This document shows, piece after piece, positions 53,584-61,976 of a stretch of DNA of 64,000 bases. Positions within the stretch are counted from its first letter, which is position 1; each line of letters starts with the position of its first letter. The notes under the pieces were generated by a model. That model was not told the origin of the DNA. It saw nothing but the letters and a program-made list of their open reading frames with translations, and searched no databases. The translations under genes were made by a program, and so were the position numbers. The DNA lies in NCBI GenBank assembly GCA_963829485.1, contig CAWHIK010000007.1:434001-498000 (forward strand), read 5' to 3'. Source of the DNA: JBGPQJ01 sp963829485 (GTDB taxonomy: Bacteria; Chloroflexota; Anaerolineae; Anaerolineales; Villigracilaceae).

Positions 53584-54018
53584 ATGAGCGACACCGAGAT
53601 CATCGATTTTTTATACAAGCATTTGAAGTCCATTCGGGAGAACGACACAGCGACCTATAACCAAACCACTTCAGCGGACCTGACGCTCTACGAGTGGTGG
53701 GTCACGCCGAATCGCATCGACGGGCTGCCCTTTCATGAATTCATGATGCAGTCCAACGACAACCGCGGCACATTCTTCGGCGCGGAGGAGGGCAAGGGGA
53801 AATCATCCCGTCTCGACCTCGCTAATTTAAAAATTCAGCGTTACGGTGACACGGCCATTGCCAGTTACACTTTGCTCGCCAGCACCGCGGATGGAGATGG
53901 CGTCAAAGTAGCCGCGCATAATGAAAGCCGGGTGATGGTGAAACTCGAAGGCAAATGGAAGGTGGTCCACGTCCACAAATCGCCGGCTTACCCCGCTCCG
54001 CACACTCAGGACAAATGA
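53584..54018 (+). CDS. SnoaL/NTF2-like (CaMKII-association-type) protein
   Basis: 144 residues: IIDFLYKHLKSIRENDTATY, DLTLYEWWVTPNRIDG and KWKVVHVHKSP fit the small cone-shaped NTF2 fold of the DUF4440/CaMKII-AD group. Such domains bind or isomerise small ligands; specificity is open. RBS GGAGACATA. Its stop overlaps the next gene by ATGA. Confidence 0.75.
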   Translation: MSDTEIIDFLYKHLKSIRENDTATYNQTTSADLTLYEWWVTPNRIDGLPFHEFMMQSNDNRGTFFGAEEGKGKSSRLDLANLKIQRYGDTAIASYTLLASTADGDGVKVAAHNESRVMVKLEGKWKVVHVHKSPAYPAPHTQDK

Positions 54019-54866
54019 AGAAAACCATTCTTTCCGTTGCGGCATTCTTCGCACGCATTCTTCCATCATCTGTGAAGAAAGCGCTTTATGGATTTAAGCC
54101 GCTCGCCGGGCTGATCCGCGGCACGCTCAACAAGGCTGCGCCTTCGGGACTGGCAGTTGTCAACATTGCCGCGGGTAGGCTGGAAGGTATGCCCATGCTG
54201 CTCGACATGCAGACCGAGAAGGATTTCTGGCTGGGAACCTACGAGCCCGAGATGCAGTCCGCGCTGGGGGAGTTGATCAAACCGGGCATGACCGTCTACG
54301 ACGTAGGCGCAAATATCGGTTATGTCACGTTGATGCTCGCGAAGCTCACCGGCTCACAGGGAAAGGTATTCGCCTTCGAGGCGCTGCCTGATAACGTGGA
54401 GCGCCTGCGCCGCAACGTGGAACTGAACGGATTCAATGAGCGGGTGAGTATTTTCCCCGGTGCGGTCGCGGCAAACGCCGGTGAGGTGAAGTTCCTCGTC
54501 CACCAATCCGGCGGCATGGGCAAAGCTGCAGGTTCTGCAGGGCGTGACGAGCATTACCTGCGCGAGATCACCGTCGCCTCCATCTCGCTCGATGAGTTCG
54601 TCTACACCCTGGGCAATCTTCCTCCGCAGGCGGTCAAGATGGACATCGAGGGCGGCGAGGTGATGGCGCTGCCCGGCATGAAACGCGTGCTGTCCGAAGC
54701 GCGCCCGCTGATGCTGATGGAATTGCACGGTCCCGAGTCCGCCCGCGCTGCGTGGGACGTACTCACGTCGGCAGGCTATACCCTTTGCGAGATGAAACCC
54801 GGCTACCCGCGCGTGCCCTCGCTGGACGCACTCGACTGGAAATCCTACCTGGTGGCGCGGTCATGA
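54015..54866 (+). CDS. FkbM-family methyltransferase
   Basis: 283 residues from ATG 54015. VYDVGANIGYVTLMLAK (SAM motif I), FAFEALPDNVERLRRNVELN and KMDIEGGEVMALPGM are diagnostic FkbM motifs. O-methylates a sugar or glycan residue in most clusters of this kind. ATGA overlap with both neighbours indicates a tight operon. Confidence 0.88.
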   Translation: MKKTILSVAAFFARILPSSVKKALYGFKPLAGLIRGTLNKAAPSGLAVVNIAAGRLEGMPMLLDMQTEKDFWLGTYEPEMQSALGELIKPGMTVYDVGANIGYVTLMLAKLTGSQGKVFAFEALPDNVERLRRNVELNGFNERVSIFPGAVAANAGEVKFLVHQSGGMGKAAGSAGRDEHYLREITVASISLDEFVYTLGNLPPQAVKMDIEGGEVMALPGMKRVLSEARPLMLMELHGPESARAAWDVLTSAGYTLCEMKPGYPRVPSLDALDWKSYLVARS

Positions 54867-56299
54867 AAAAACCAGCTTCATATCAAAGTATGAGTTTGCT
54901 TTGGTTAAGCATTGTTTTATTGGTGGTGATTGGTCTGGCTTTCCTCTTACCAGTTGCCCCCAACGATTTCTGGTGGTATGTACGAATTGGCCGCGATACA
55001 TTGGCAAGCGGAGCAATTCCAGAAATCGACACACTTAGTTCCACCCAGGCGGGCTCTCCTGTGGTCTATCATTCCTGGTTGGCGTCATTAATCCTATGGT
55101 TATCATACAAAACGGGCGGAATTTCATTAGTTGTACTCTTGCGCGGATTTTTGGTTGGGGCTGCCTATACCCTGTTATGGTTGTTTGCCCGACGTATGGG
55201 TGCAGGCGTACGCTTGGCGAGTATCTTGGCGTTAGTGGCAGCTTTATCTGGGAGCAACAATTGGGCTGTTCGCCCGCAATTATTCACTTATGTACTATTT
55301 TTACTGATCCTTTGGGTGCTGTGGGATTGGCATGGAGGCAAAAAGAAGTCGCTGTGGGTTTTGCCGATACTGTCATTGTTGTGGGTCAATATTCACGGTT
55401 CGTTTGTACTGGTGTTCTTACTAGGGGGAGTGTCTTTGATTTTTGGACGTGGTGACCGGCGTGCGCTGGCTATTGCCTTAGGCGCAGGGATGGTACTCAC
55501 GCTGATTAATCCACGTGGCTGGCAGGCTTGGACATATGTGCTGGATATGCTTTCTGCACCCTCCAACCAGCTATTTAGCATCGAATGGCTACCGCCGATC
55601 AATAATAACTGGCAAATGAACTTATTCTTCCTCTGGATATTGCTCTTCCCCCTTGCTGTGGCTCTTTCCTCCCGGCGCCTCGATCGCTTTGAAGGGGCTT
55701 TATTTTTGGTATTTGGTTTTCTGGCTTTCAGTGGTCTTCGCTATGTGATATGGGAAATCTTCATCCTGGTTATTCTCTCAGCTGCTTTGCTGGCAGAATT
55801 CGGTAACAGATGGCTTGACAAGCCCGACCGAAAAAGTATTCCTGTCATGAATATTTCCTTGTCGGTTTTGTTCTTATTGCTTTCATTTATTTTTTTCCCG
55901 AGCGTTCGTTTTGCCCTATGGAAGGATACGGCACCGACTATTTATTCGGACACACCCATTGAGGCAACCCAATGGCTTACTTCTCATCCCGAACTGCAAG
56001 GTCCCCTGTGGGCGGACCTTGCCTTCTCGAGCTATCTGGTCTACGCCTTGCCCGAACGGCCCGTCTGGATTGACACGCGTTTCGAGGTGTATTCGGTGGA
56101 ACATTGGCAAAAATTTAAAGCTATTGATTCTGCCCGATGGGATTGGCAAATCCTTCTTGATGAAGTAGGAGCGAATTTGCTGATGATATCCCGAGCTAGC
56201 CAACCCGAGCTTCTTGGTACGTTAGAAAAATCTGCAACATGGTGCGATGTTTATCAAGATGAGCAAGCGGTAATTTTTACACGTTGTGATGGCCAATAA
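54863..56299 (+). CDS. GT-C-like polytopic membrane protein
   Basis: About 478 residues from ATG 54863. About ten to twelve spans, with an early loop APNDFWWYVRIGRDTL and a second luminal loop VVYHSWLASLILW, and a soluble C-terminal part (VWIDTRFEVYSVEHWQKF). The topology resembles lipid-linked-sugar glycosyltransferases (GT39/GT83-like), but the DD/DE catalytic pair is not clear. AT-richer than the two genes before it, while coupled to them by ATGA overlap. Confidence 0.65.
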   Translation: MKKPASYQSMSLLWLSIVLLVVIGLAFLLPVAPNDFWWYVRIGRDTLASGAIPEIDTLSSTQAGSPVVYHSWLASLILWLSYKTGGISLVVLLRGFLVGAAYTLLWLFARRMGAGVRLASILALVAALSGSNNWAVRPQLFTYVLFLLILWVLWDWHGGKKKSLWVLPILSLLWVNIHGSFVLVFLLGGVSLIFGRGDRRALAIALGAGMVLTLINPRGWQAWTYVLDMLSAPSNQLFSIEWLPPINNNWQMNLFFLWILLFPLAVALSSRRLDRFEGALFLVFGFLAFSGLRYVIWEIFILVILSAALLAEFGNRWLDKPDRKSIPVMNISLSVLFLLLSFIFFPSVRFALWKDTAPTIYSDTPIEATQWLTSHPELQGPLWADLAFSSYLVYALPERPVWIDTRFEVYSVEHWQKFKAIDSARWDWQILLDEVGANLLMISRASQPELLGTLEKSATWCDVYQDEQAVIFTRCDGQ

Positions 56300-57397
56300 T
56301 ATGCAATTGCAAACTATGACCTTCGACGGCAAGCTGGGCCTCATTCAGCGCGTGCTGCCGGTGTACCGTGCGCCGTTCTTCGATGCGCTCGCCGCTGCCT
56401 GCACGGACGGGCTGAGTGTTTTCGCCGGCCAACCGCGCGCAGATGAATCCATTGTCTCTGCAAAGAAATTGAACGTTGCCCACTGGACTCACGCGGACAA
56501 CCTGCACCTGCTGCGCGGTCCGTTGTATCTGTGTTACCAGCGCGGACTAATGGACTGGCTGCGCGACTGGCAGCCAGCCGCGCTCATTGTGGAGGCAAAT
56601 CCGCGCTACCTGGCGACCGGGTCCGCTGTGAAGTGGATGCGCGGACGAGATAAACCGGTCATCGGCTGGGGACTGGGTCGCCGCCCTCCTCAGGCTGGTT
56701 TGCAAATCTCCGGCGAGGGTCACGTCTGGGGTTTTTACGCCAGTTCGACGCACTGATCTCCTACTCAGTGCGCGGCGCGGAGCAATATGCTGACCTTGGA
56801 TATCCTGCTGACAAAATCTTCGTTGCGCCCAATGCCACCGCGCCTGCTCCGACTTTTCCGATTCCGGTCCGCCCGCCCGGCTTTACCGGACGCCCGGTCG
56901 TGCTGTACGTCGGGAGACTGCAGGCGCGTAAGCGGCTGGACGACCTCATCCGTGCCTGCGCCGCGCTGCCGGAGAGTTTGCAGCCGAAACTGGTCATCAT
57001 CGGCGATGGACCTGAGCGCCAGCCGCTTAAATCCTTGGCAGGATTGATTTACCCGGCTACAGAGTTCGCCGGCGTAAAGTTCGGCGCGGACCTGGCGCCC
57101 TACTTCATCGCTGCTGACCTGTTCGTCCTGCCCGGCACCGGCGGGCTGGCGGTACAGGAAGCGATGAGCTACGGCTTGCCGGTCGTTGTTGCAGAAGGCG
57201 ATGGTACACAGGACGACCTCGTCCGCCCGGGCAACGGCTGGCAAATTCCCAATGAGGATTATCCGGCATTGTTGAGCGCGCTGAAAGAAGCGCTCTCCGG
57301 TCCAGCGCGGCTACGGCGCATGGGCGAGGAATCCTACCGAATTGTGAAGGATGAAATTAATATTGAGAAGATGGTGGGGGTTATTGTGAGGCGCTGA
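56289..57397 (+). CDS. Glycosyltransferase family 4, frameshifted
   Basis: About 369 residues when joined. The N-terminal domain (LGLIQRVLPVYRAPFFDALA) runs to about 56735, where the frame shifts into RQFDALISYSVRGAEQYADL and the GT-B C-terminal domain PVVLYVGRLQARKRLDDLI, VIIGDGPER, FVLPGTGGLAVQEAMSYGLP. ATG 56289 overlaps the previous gene; ATG 56301 is the alternative. Likely acts on the same surface glycan. Confidence 0.83.
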
Positions 57398-57492
57398 AGA
57401 TAACTGGTCATGAACGTATTTGTGTTCTTTGTCGAAGAATTATTAGGGTAAGCTGCTCCCGGCGAACCCCGGTATTTACCAAAACGGGCGGT

Positions 57493-58144
57493 TCAGCATG
57501 CCTGTCCACTTTCGATTTTTTCAAGACAGCTGTTTAACGGTTTTCGTAACCTCAAAATCAGTTCAGCACGTAAAATGTATCGTACAGCTTCAAGCTTATA
57601 ACCCCGCCTTGAAACAAATTCTTCAACCAATTCGCGGTATGTATAATGTGTAATGTGTTCGTCCGCATAGGCTTGAGGTAAAAGAATTTTGTATAACCAT
57701 TCAATAATCACCCACTGCCACTTTGCGTAATCTGGCGTACCGAGGATAAGAAATCCACCTGGTTGTAATACACGGTCCAATTCATCTAAAATTCTTTGGC
57801 TCTACGGCACGTCCTAAACAACCTGCGAGAAGGGCACACAGGGACAAAGATTCATTCAGAACAGGCAGGTTGAATATTGACCTTGAACCGGGGTGCGTCA
57901 AAACGACGCCCATAGCGAAGTTTTCGAATTAGAGGATCTATTAGGCAACACTCCCTGGCGGCAAAGCTCCGATGAATTCGGCTTGAGCCACAGCCGACAT
58001 CCAGACATTTCCCTTTTTCATACACCAATGCGTGTAATATTTTTATATCATCGTCTTTGCCCAATAACGTTGTGGAGGCATAAGTGCATTATAGGCACGG
58101 GCATCATAATCTGCGCTGGCAATGGAGTTGCGTGAACTTTCCAC
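57493..58144 (-). pseudogene. SAM methyltransferase (Methyltransf_11) remnant
   Basis: GTG 58144 begins a frame with SADYDARAYNALMPPQRYW; it shifts near 58065 into DDIKILHALVYEKGKCLDVG (motif I DVGCGSS), then degenerates from 57850 and resumes with DELDRVLQPGGFLILGTPDY. Between, the frame SQVV-stop-DVP-stop-SQRILDELD shows two TAG codons where family members have a VEHxP motif. This needs substitutions as well as indels, so it looks truly decayed rather than only mis-sequenced. Confidence 0.7.
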
Positions 58145-58150
58145 AATCGA

Positions 58151-58811
58151 TTATATGGTTTTATTGATAAGCCAAACAAAGATGAAGACGCGGTCAAATG
58201 AATTGTTGCGCGAGAAGTAGATAAACGGGATCTCGCGAATTTGGTAACCTTCCATCAACAGATTGACAAATCTCCTGCAAGATAACGTAGTCTGTACTCT
58301 TGGTTACGATCCCCTTGATGACACTGCTCTTATATAAACGAGATCCACTGGACATATCGCGCACGCTCAAATCCAATCCGCGGCTAAAGACAAAATTCAG
58401 CACTTTACTTAACATCTTTCGAGCGAAAGGCATAGTTGCCTGACCATTTGATATATACCGAGAAGCGATGACTACATCGGCAGTATCACGAGCAGTCCAC
58501 AAGTCGCGAAGAAAAGCGGCGGGATGTGCCTGATCCGCGCTCATAACAATTATGTAGTCGCCAGTCGCTTGCTGGATTCCCGCAACAAGGGCAACCCCGT
58601 ATCCAGGGGTCGATGGGCATAATAATCTACACCGGTTTTGTCGCATCACCTCGTGTGTATATTCGTTTGCCTGGTTGTCCACGATTATGATTTCGTAAAC
58701 AGCGTCAAGCAAATCTAAAGCAGAACGGACCTGGGGTAGTAATACCACCAAATTTTCAACTTCATTAGTTGCAAGGATGACTAAGGAAAGGTTACAGTGC
58801 GATTTTGTCAT
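58151..58811 (-). CDS. Glycosyltransferase family 2, frameshifted near the 3' end
   Basis: About 219 residues. LSLVILATNEVENLVVLLPQ, YEIIIVDNQANEYT, GYGVALVAGIQQATGDYIIV and MSADQAHPAAFLRDL are GT2 GT-A motifs; the usual DxD is SADQ. Near 58270 a one-base shift is needed to continue as NLLMEGYQIREIPFIYFSRN, ending at 58153. Comparable enzymes make polyprenyl-phosphate sugars (dolichol-phosphate-mannose synthase type). Overlaps the next upstream gene by 20 bases. Confidence 0.83.
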
Positions 58812-59976
58812 GAGTTTCTGATTTTATGGATTGCAAATACCAACTCAACCCAAAAATAAGGCACCAGAATAACGGAACCCAGAAATAATAAACATCGTTT
58901 GTATTCAACAGCCGTTGCCAATAATTGACAGCAACTGCGATTAAGATCATTAGGGTAAACCAGAAGTAAAAAACCTTATTATTTAATGCGAATACCCAGC
59001 TAAAAATCAGCGCAATTGGTATCAACAATATCGTTTGATCAAAGCTCCAGCCGAAAAAAGTGATCGGGACAGTGATAACAGTGAGTAATGCAACCGAAAA
59101 CTCCATGCTGATTGTGGTTTGGTATCTTAGCAACAGGAACGGCAACGGTAAAAGGAGAAATATCAAATATCGGCCATATTCTGATATTTGATGGTAACTC
59201 AATAAACCGCCGATTGTTGGCGTTGCCCAATTGACAGGCGCTATGGCTAGTTCCCCCCAAAGATCTTTTATCCAGGAAAACCGAAAAACAGAAAGGACAA
59301 TTGTACAAACGATACTCGCAAAAACAAACCCGAGCCACCCTTTGTATTGGCGACGTTGTGCCATGAGAACTAACAAATAGAGCACCGCCAAAATTGCAAG
59401 GTGCGGCTTGATGGAAGTAAAAACCAAAACTGCCCCTGCCCAGAACCATTGTCCTTTTTTTATTAGCACCATACTGGAAACAAGTCCAAAAAAGACAAAA
59501 AAAGTTACTTGCCCCATGTAAAGCCCTGATATTAATTGCGGCATACTAAATGCAAATAGAAGGAAAATTAATGTCAACCGCAAATTATTTGTCGGCAGGT
59601 ATAGCCGTGACAGCATAAAACCTGTCGTCAGGATTATGATTAAATTGGTTAATAACATTACGAACTTTGCTGTTGAAAACGGCAGCCATGCCAGGGGAAG
59701 TAAAAACACAAATAAAGAAGGTGGATTCCACACCATAACCGTATAGTCCAACCCTGTCTGCATCTGAACATGTTGGGTAAATTCAACTAAATTTGGGTCG
59801 TAAGGATTTTGTCCATTGTGAAACAAATAAGTTGCCGACCAGTAACCGGTAAAGTCCCCTTCGCCTAACTTGGTCGTTGATGTGATGTTCCAAAGCAACC
59901 TCAAAAAGAAAAAACCGATTATAAGCAGAATGCTTATTAGTAACAATTGTCGCTTCTTCTGAATTATTTTTTTCAA
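58792..59976 (-). CDS. GT87 / DUF2029-family membrane glycosyltransferase
   Basis: 394 residues, about ten spans. GEGDFTGYWSATYLFHNGQN with NPYDPNLVEF and VMVWNPPSLFVFLLPLA are the conserved early loops of polyprenyl-phosphomannose-dependent transferases; SIKPHLAILA is a second family motif. TTG start with AAGGGG upstream. Its partner GT2 may supply the polyprenyl-phosphate sugar donor. Strongly AT-rich compared with flanking genes. Confidence 0.8.
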   Translation of the reverse strand: MKKIIQKKRQLLLISILLIIGFFFLRLLWNITSTTKLGEGDFTGYWSATYLFHNGQNPYDPNLVEFTQHVQMQTGLDYTVMVWNPPSLFVFLLPLAWLPFSTAKFVMLLTNLIIILTTGFMLSRLYLPTNNLRLTLIFLLFAFSMPQLISGLYMGQVTFFVFFGLVSSMVLIKKGQWFWAGAVLVFTSIKPHLAILAVLYLLVLMAQRRQYKGWLGFVFASIVCTIVLSVFRFSWIKDLWGELAIAPVNWATPTIGGLLSYHQISEYGRYLIFLLLPLPFLLLRYQTTISMEFSVALLTVITVPITFFGWSFDQTILLIPIALIFSWVFALNNKVFYFWFTLMILIAVAVNYWQRLLNTNDVYYFWVPLFWCLIFGLSWYLQSIKSETHDKIAL

Positions 59977-60344
59977 TAATTACCCCTTCTTCATAAAACA
60001 ATTGGTTAACCCCTATTATAAACGACCTGAACTGTCACACGATGGTAGACTGTTCTCATTATGGCTCTCTCGAAGTCGGCGATCCTTTGGCGTGAACGTT
60101 TGTCAAGCGGAAATCGTGTCTCGACCTCAACAACTTACAATATTTTCAATGTGTTACGCTGAGCAACCGCAGAGCATTTGAAACTTTCATCTTTCAACGT
60201 ATGATTAGTCTCGAACCTCATTCGTTTACTATTGCGTATTATGCCTTCTTGCAAGATGTCCATTTATTTATCAGGTTGCAAGCCTGACCGAAGAATTTAC
60301 TTTCCCCGTCATCGCGGCATACTTGAGTGTTCAGGGCGCCGCAC
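59977..60344. other. Gene-free stretch
   Basis: An AT-rich start, then mixed composition. I see no convincing ORF, no terminator with a T-tract and no repeat. It marks the edge between the AT-rich glycan segment and the GC-rich chromosome. Confidence 0.5.
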
Positions 60345-61016
60345 TTACACCGCCTCGACCGTCGCCCGCATACGGACGGTGATCGCCAGCGCCGCGATGA
60401 GGGATACAAGATACAGCAATCCGTAAACCGTATAGACGATTTTCACCGGCGCGTACAACAGCGGCAGGAAGATGATGAACAGAACCAATTCAACGATCAT
60501 CCAGACTTTGAGCGCATGCAGAAAGTCGGTGTCGGTCTGGTGCTTCCGTGCCAAAACGAGCAGCATATAGAAAAACAGCCCCAGAAACAGGAACTCGAGC
60601 GGGTCCATCAGGGTCATGAACCAGGCGGGGACTGCCGCGCCCTCCCAGAAATTGATCCACAAGGGGAACGGCCAGAAGAGCTGCACGCCGTTAAACCAGA
60701 TCAGCAGGTCGAGCAAAGCATGCAGTACGATGCCGATGGCGAAGCCTGCGCCAAAGTTTGTCCAGCGCGGCTTTTTACTCAGCGCTCCGATCGCCCAGAA
60801 AACAAGAGCAAGGATAAGCGCTGTGATCAAGCTATGCGTGAACGTGCGGTGCAGCCCTTCCGTTGATTGTTTCGTCACCGTGGCGACCGCGACCAGGATA
60901 TTGTCGGCGTCGGGGAACAGGCTCCCGAAGACGATGCCCAACATCAGCCACATGCGCCCCGGCACCCACCTATGGACCGCCTGCGCGACCATCCCGTGAA
61001 TCCCTGCCTGAGCCAT
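60345..61016 (-). CDS. YdjM-type metal-dependent membrane hydrolase
   Basis: 223 residues. GMVAQAVHRWVPGR, GSLFPDADNIL and LHRTFTHSL contain the His/Asp clusters of the LexA-regulated YdjM (PF04307) family, followed by six or so spans with HALLDLL as the later His-Asp pair. Activity is unproven; members are predicted membrane phospholipase-like hydrolases. RBS GAGGGG before ATG. Confidence 0.8.
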   Translation of the reverse strand: MAQAGIHGMVAQAVHRWVPGRMWLMLGIVFGSLFPDADNILVAVATVTKQSTEGLHRTFTHSLITALILALVFWAIGALSKKPRWTNFGAGFAIGIVLHALLDLLIWFNGVQLFWPFPLWINFWEGAAVPAWFMTLMDPLEFLFLGLFFYMLLVLARKHQTDTDFLHALKVWMIVELVLFIIFLPLLYAPVKIVYTVYGLLYLVSLIAALAITVRMRATVEAV

Positions 61017-61096
61017 AGACCCCTCCTCTTTGGTTTGGCGAAAAACGATAATTCAGTTTATAACAAAATAATTCATAAAACAAGCAGGCTTATTAA

Positions 61097-61138
61097 ATCA
61101 AACGTCCCGAAGATTATGAAACCTTCGGGACGTTTGAT
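61097..61138. terminator. Bidirectional hairpin terminator
   Basis: 15-bp stem tcaaacgtcccgaag / cttcgggacgtttga, loop ATTATGAAAC. T-tract is short on both sides. Confidence 0.7.
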
Positions 61139-61149
61139 TGTCATTGTCT

Positions 61150-61250
61150 GCCCCTCCCCAGCCCACCCCAAATACGACAGGAAGTGCTTGCTAGTAACTA
61201 TTAATTTTTTACCGTCGTATTTGGGGTGGGTGCCCGACGGGCGGGTGGGG
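61150..61250. repeat. Dispersed palindromic repeat, copy C
   Basis: Inner arms CCACCCCAAATACGAC and GTCGTATTTGGGGTGG flank about 45 AT-rich bases; outer arms are CCCCTCCCCAGCC and GGGCGGGTGGGGCC. Same architecture as copies at 26966 and 34003. Confidence 0.8.
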
Positions 61251-61251
61251 C

Positions 61252-61959
61252 CTAATCCACTTTTCCCGTCATCACCGCGTGCTTGAGCTCGCCGATGGCC
61301 ACTGTCACCTGGATCTCGCGCGGGCAGGCCAGGGTGCAGTTGTACACCGTGTGGCAGCGCGCCAGGCCGCTCGTTTCGGCCACGATCTGAAGGCGGTCGG
61401 CGGCGGCTTCGTCGCGGGTGTCAAAGATGAAGCGGTGCGCGGTGACCAGCGCGGCGGGGCCGAGGTAATCGTCGCTGCCCCAGAAGGACGGGCAGGAGGT
61501 GGTGCAGCAGGCGCACAGGATGCACTTGGTGGTGTCGTCGAATCGTTCGCGCTGCTCGGGGCTTTGCAGCCGCTCCCGGCCGTCCGCAGGGATGGGACTC
61601 TCGTTGATGAAATAAGGCAGGATCTTCTTGTAATTGTCGAAGAACGGGTCCATATCCACGATCAGGTCCTTGATCACCTTCAAGCCCATGATCGGGTCCA
61701 CGGTGATCTTGTCGCCCACATCGCGGACCAGGGTCTTGCAGGCCAGCCGGTTCAACCCGTTGACGCGCAGCGCGTCCGAGCCGCACACGCCGTGCGCGCA
61801 CGAACGCCGGAAGGACAGCGTGCCGTCGATGTAGCCTTTGACGTACTCCAGCAGGTCCAGCACGCGGTCGGTAAGCTGGGCTTCGAACACATACGTCTCG
61901 TAGTGCCATTTCTTGTCGACTTCAGGGTTGAAGCGGAAAACCTTTAAAGTGACCTGCAT
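61252..61959 (-). CDS. sdhB: Succinate dehydrogenase iron-sulfur subunit
   Basis: 235 residues. The [2Fe-2S] site is CAHGVCGSDALRVNGLNRLAC; the [4Fe-4S] and [3Fe-4S] sites are CILCACCTTSCP and CHTVYNCTLACP. Relays electrons from SdhA to the membrane quinone. The first motif has CxxxxC-G-x-D as in other SdhB. It starts 17 bases after the sdhA stop. Confidence 0.96.
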   Translation of the reverse strand: MQVTLKVFRFNPEVDKKWHYETYVFEAQLTDRVLDLLEYVKGYIDGTLSFRRSCAHGVCGSDALRVNGLNRLACKTLVRDVGDKITVDPIMGLKVIKDLIVDMDPFFDNYKKILPYFINESPIPADGRERLQSPEQRERFDDTTKCILCACCTTSCPSFWGSDDYLGPAALVTAHRFIFDTRDEAAADRLQIVAETSGLARCHTVYNCTLACPREIQVTVAIGELKHAVMTGKVD

Positions 61960-61976
61960 GTCGTTGTCCTTTCCGC

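Noticed and set aside
60232..60426. Short plus-strand ORF in the gap before the YdjM-type gene
   Set aside because: Overlaps the 3' end of the YdjM-type gene, has no RBS and no recognisable sequence.
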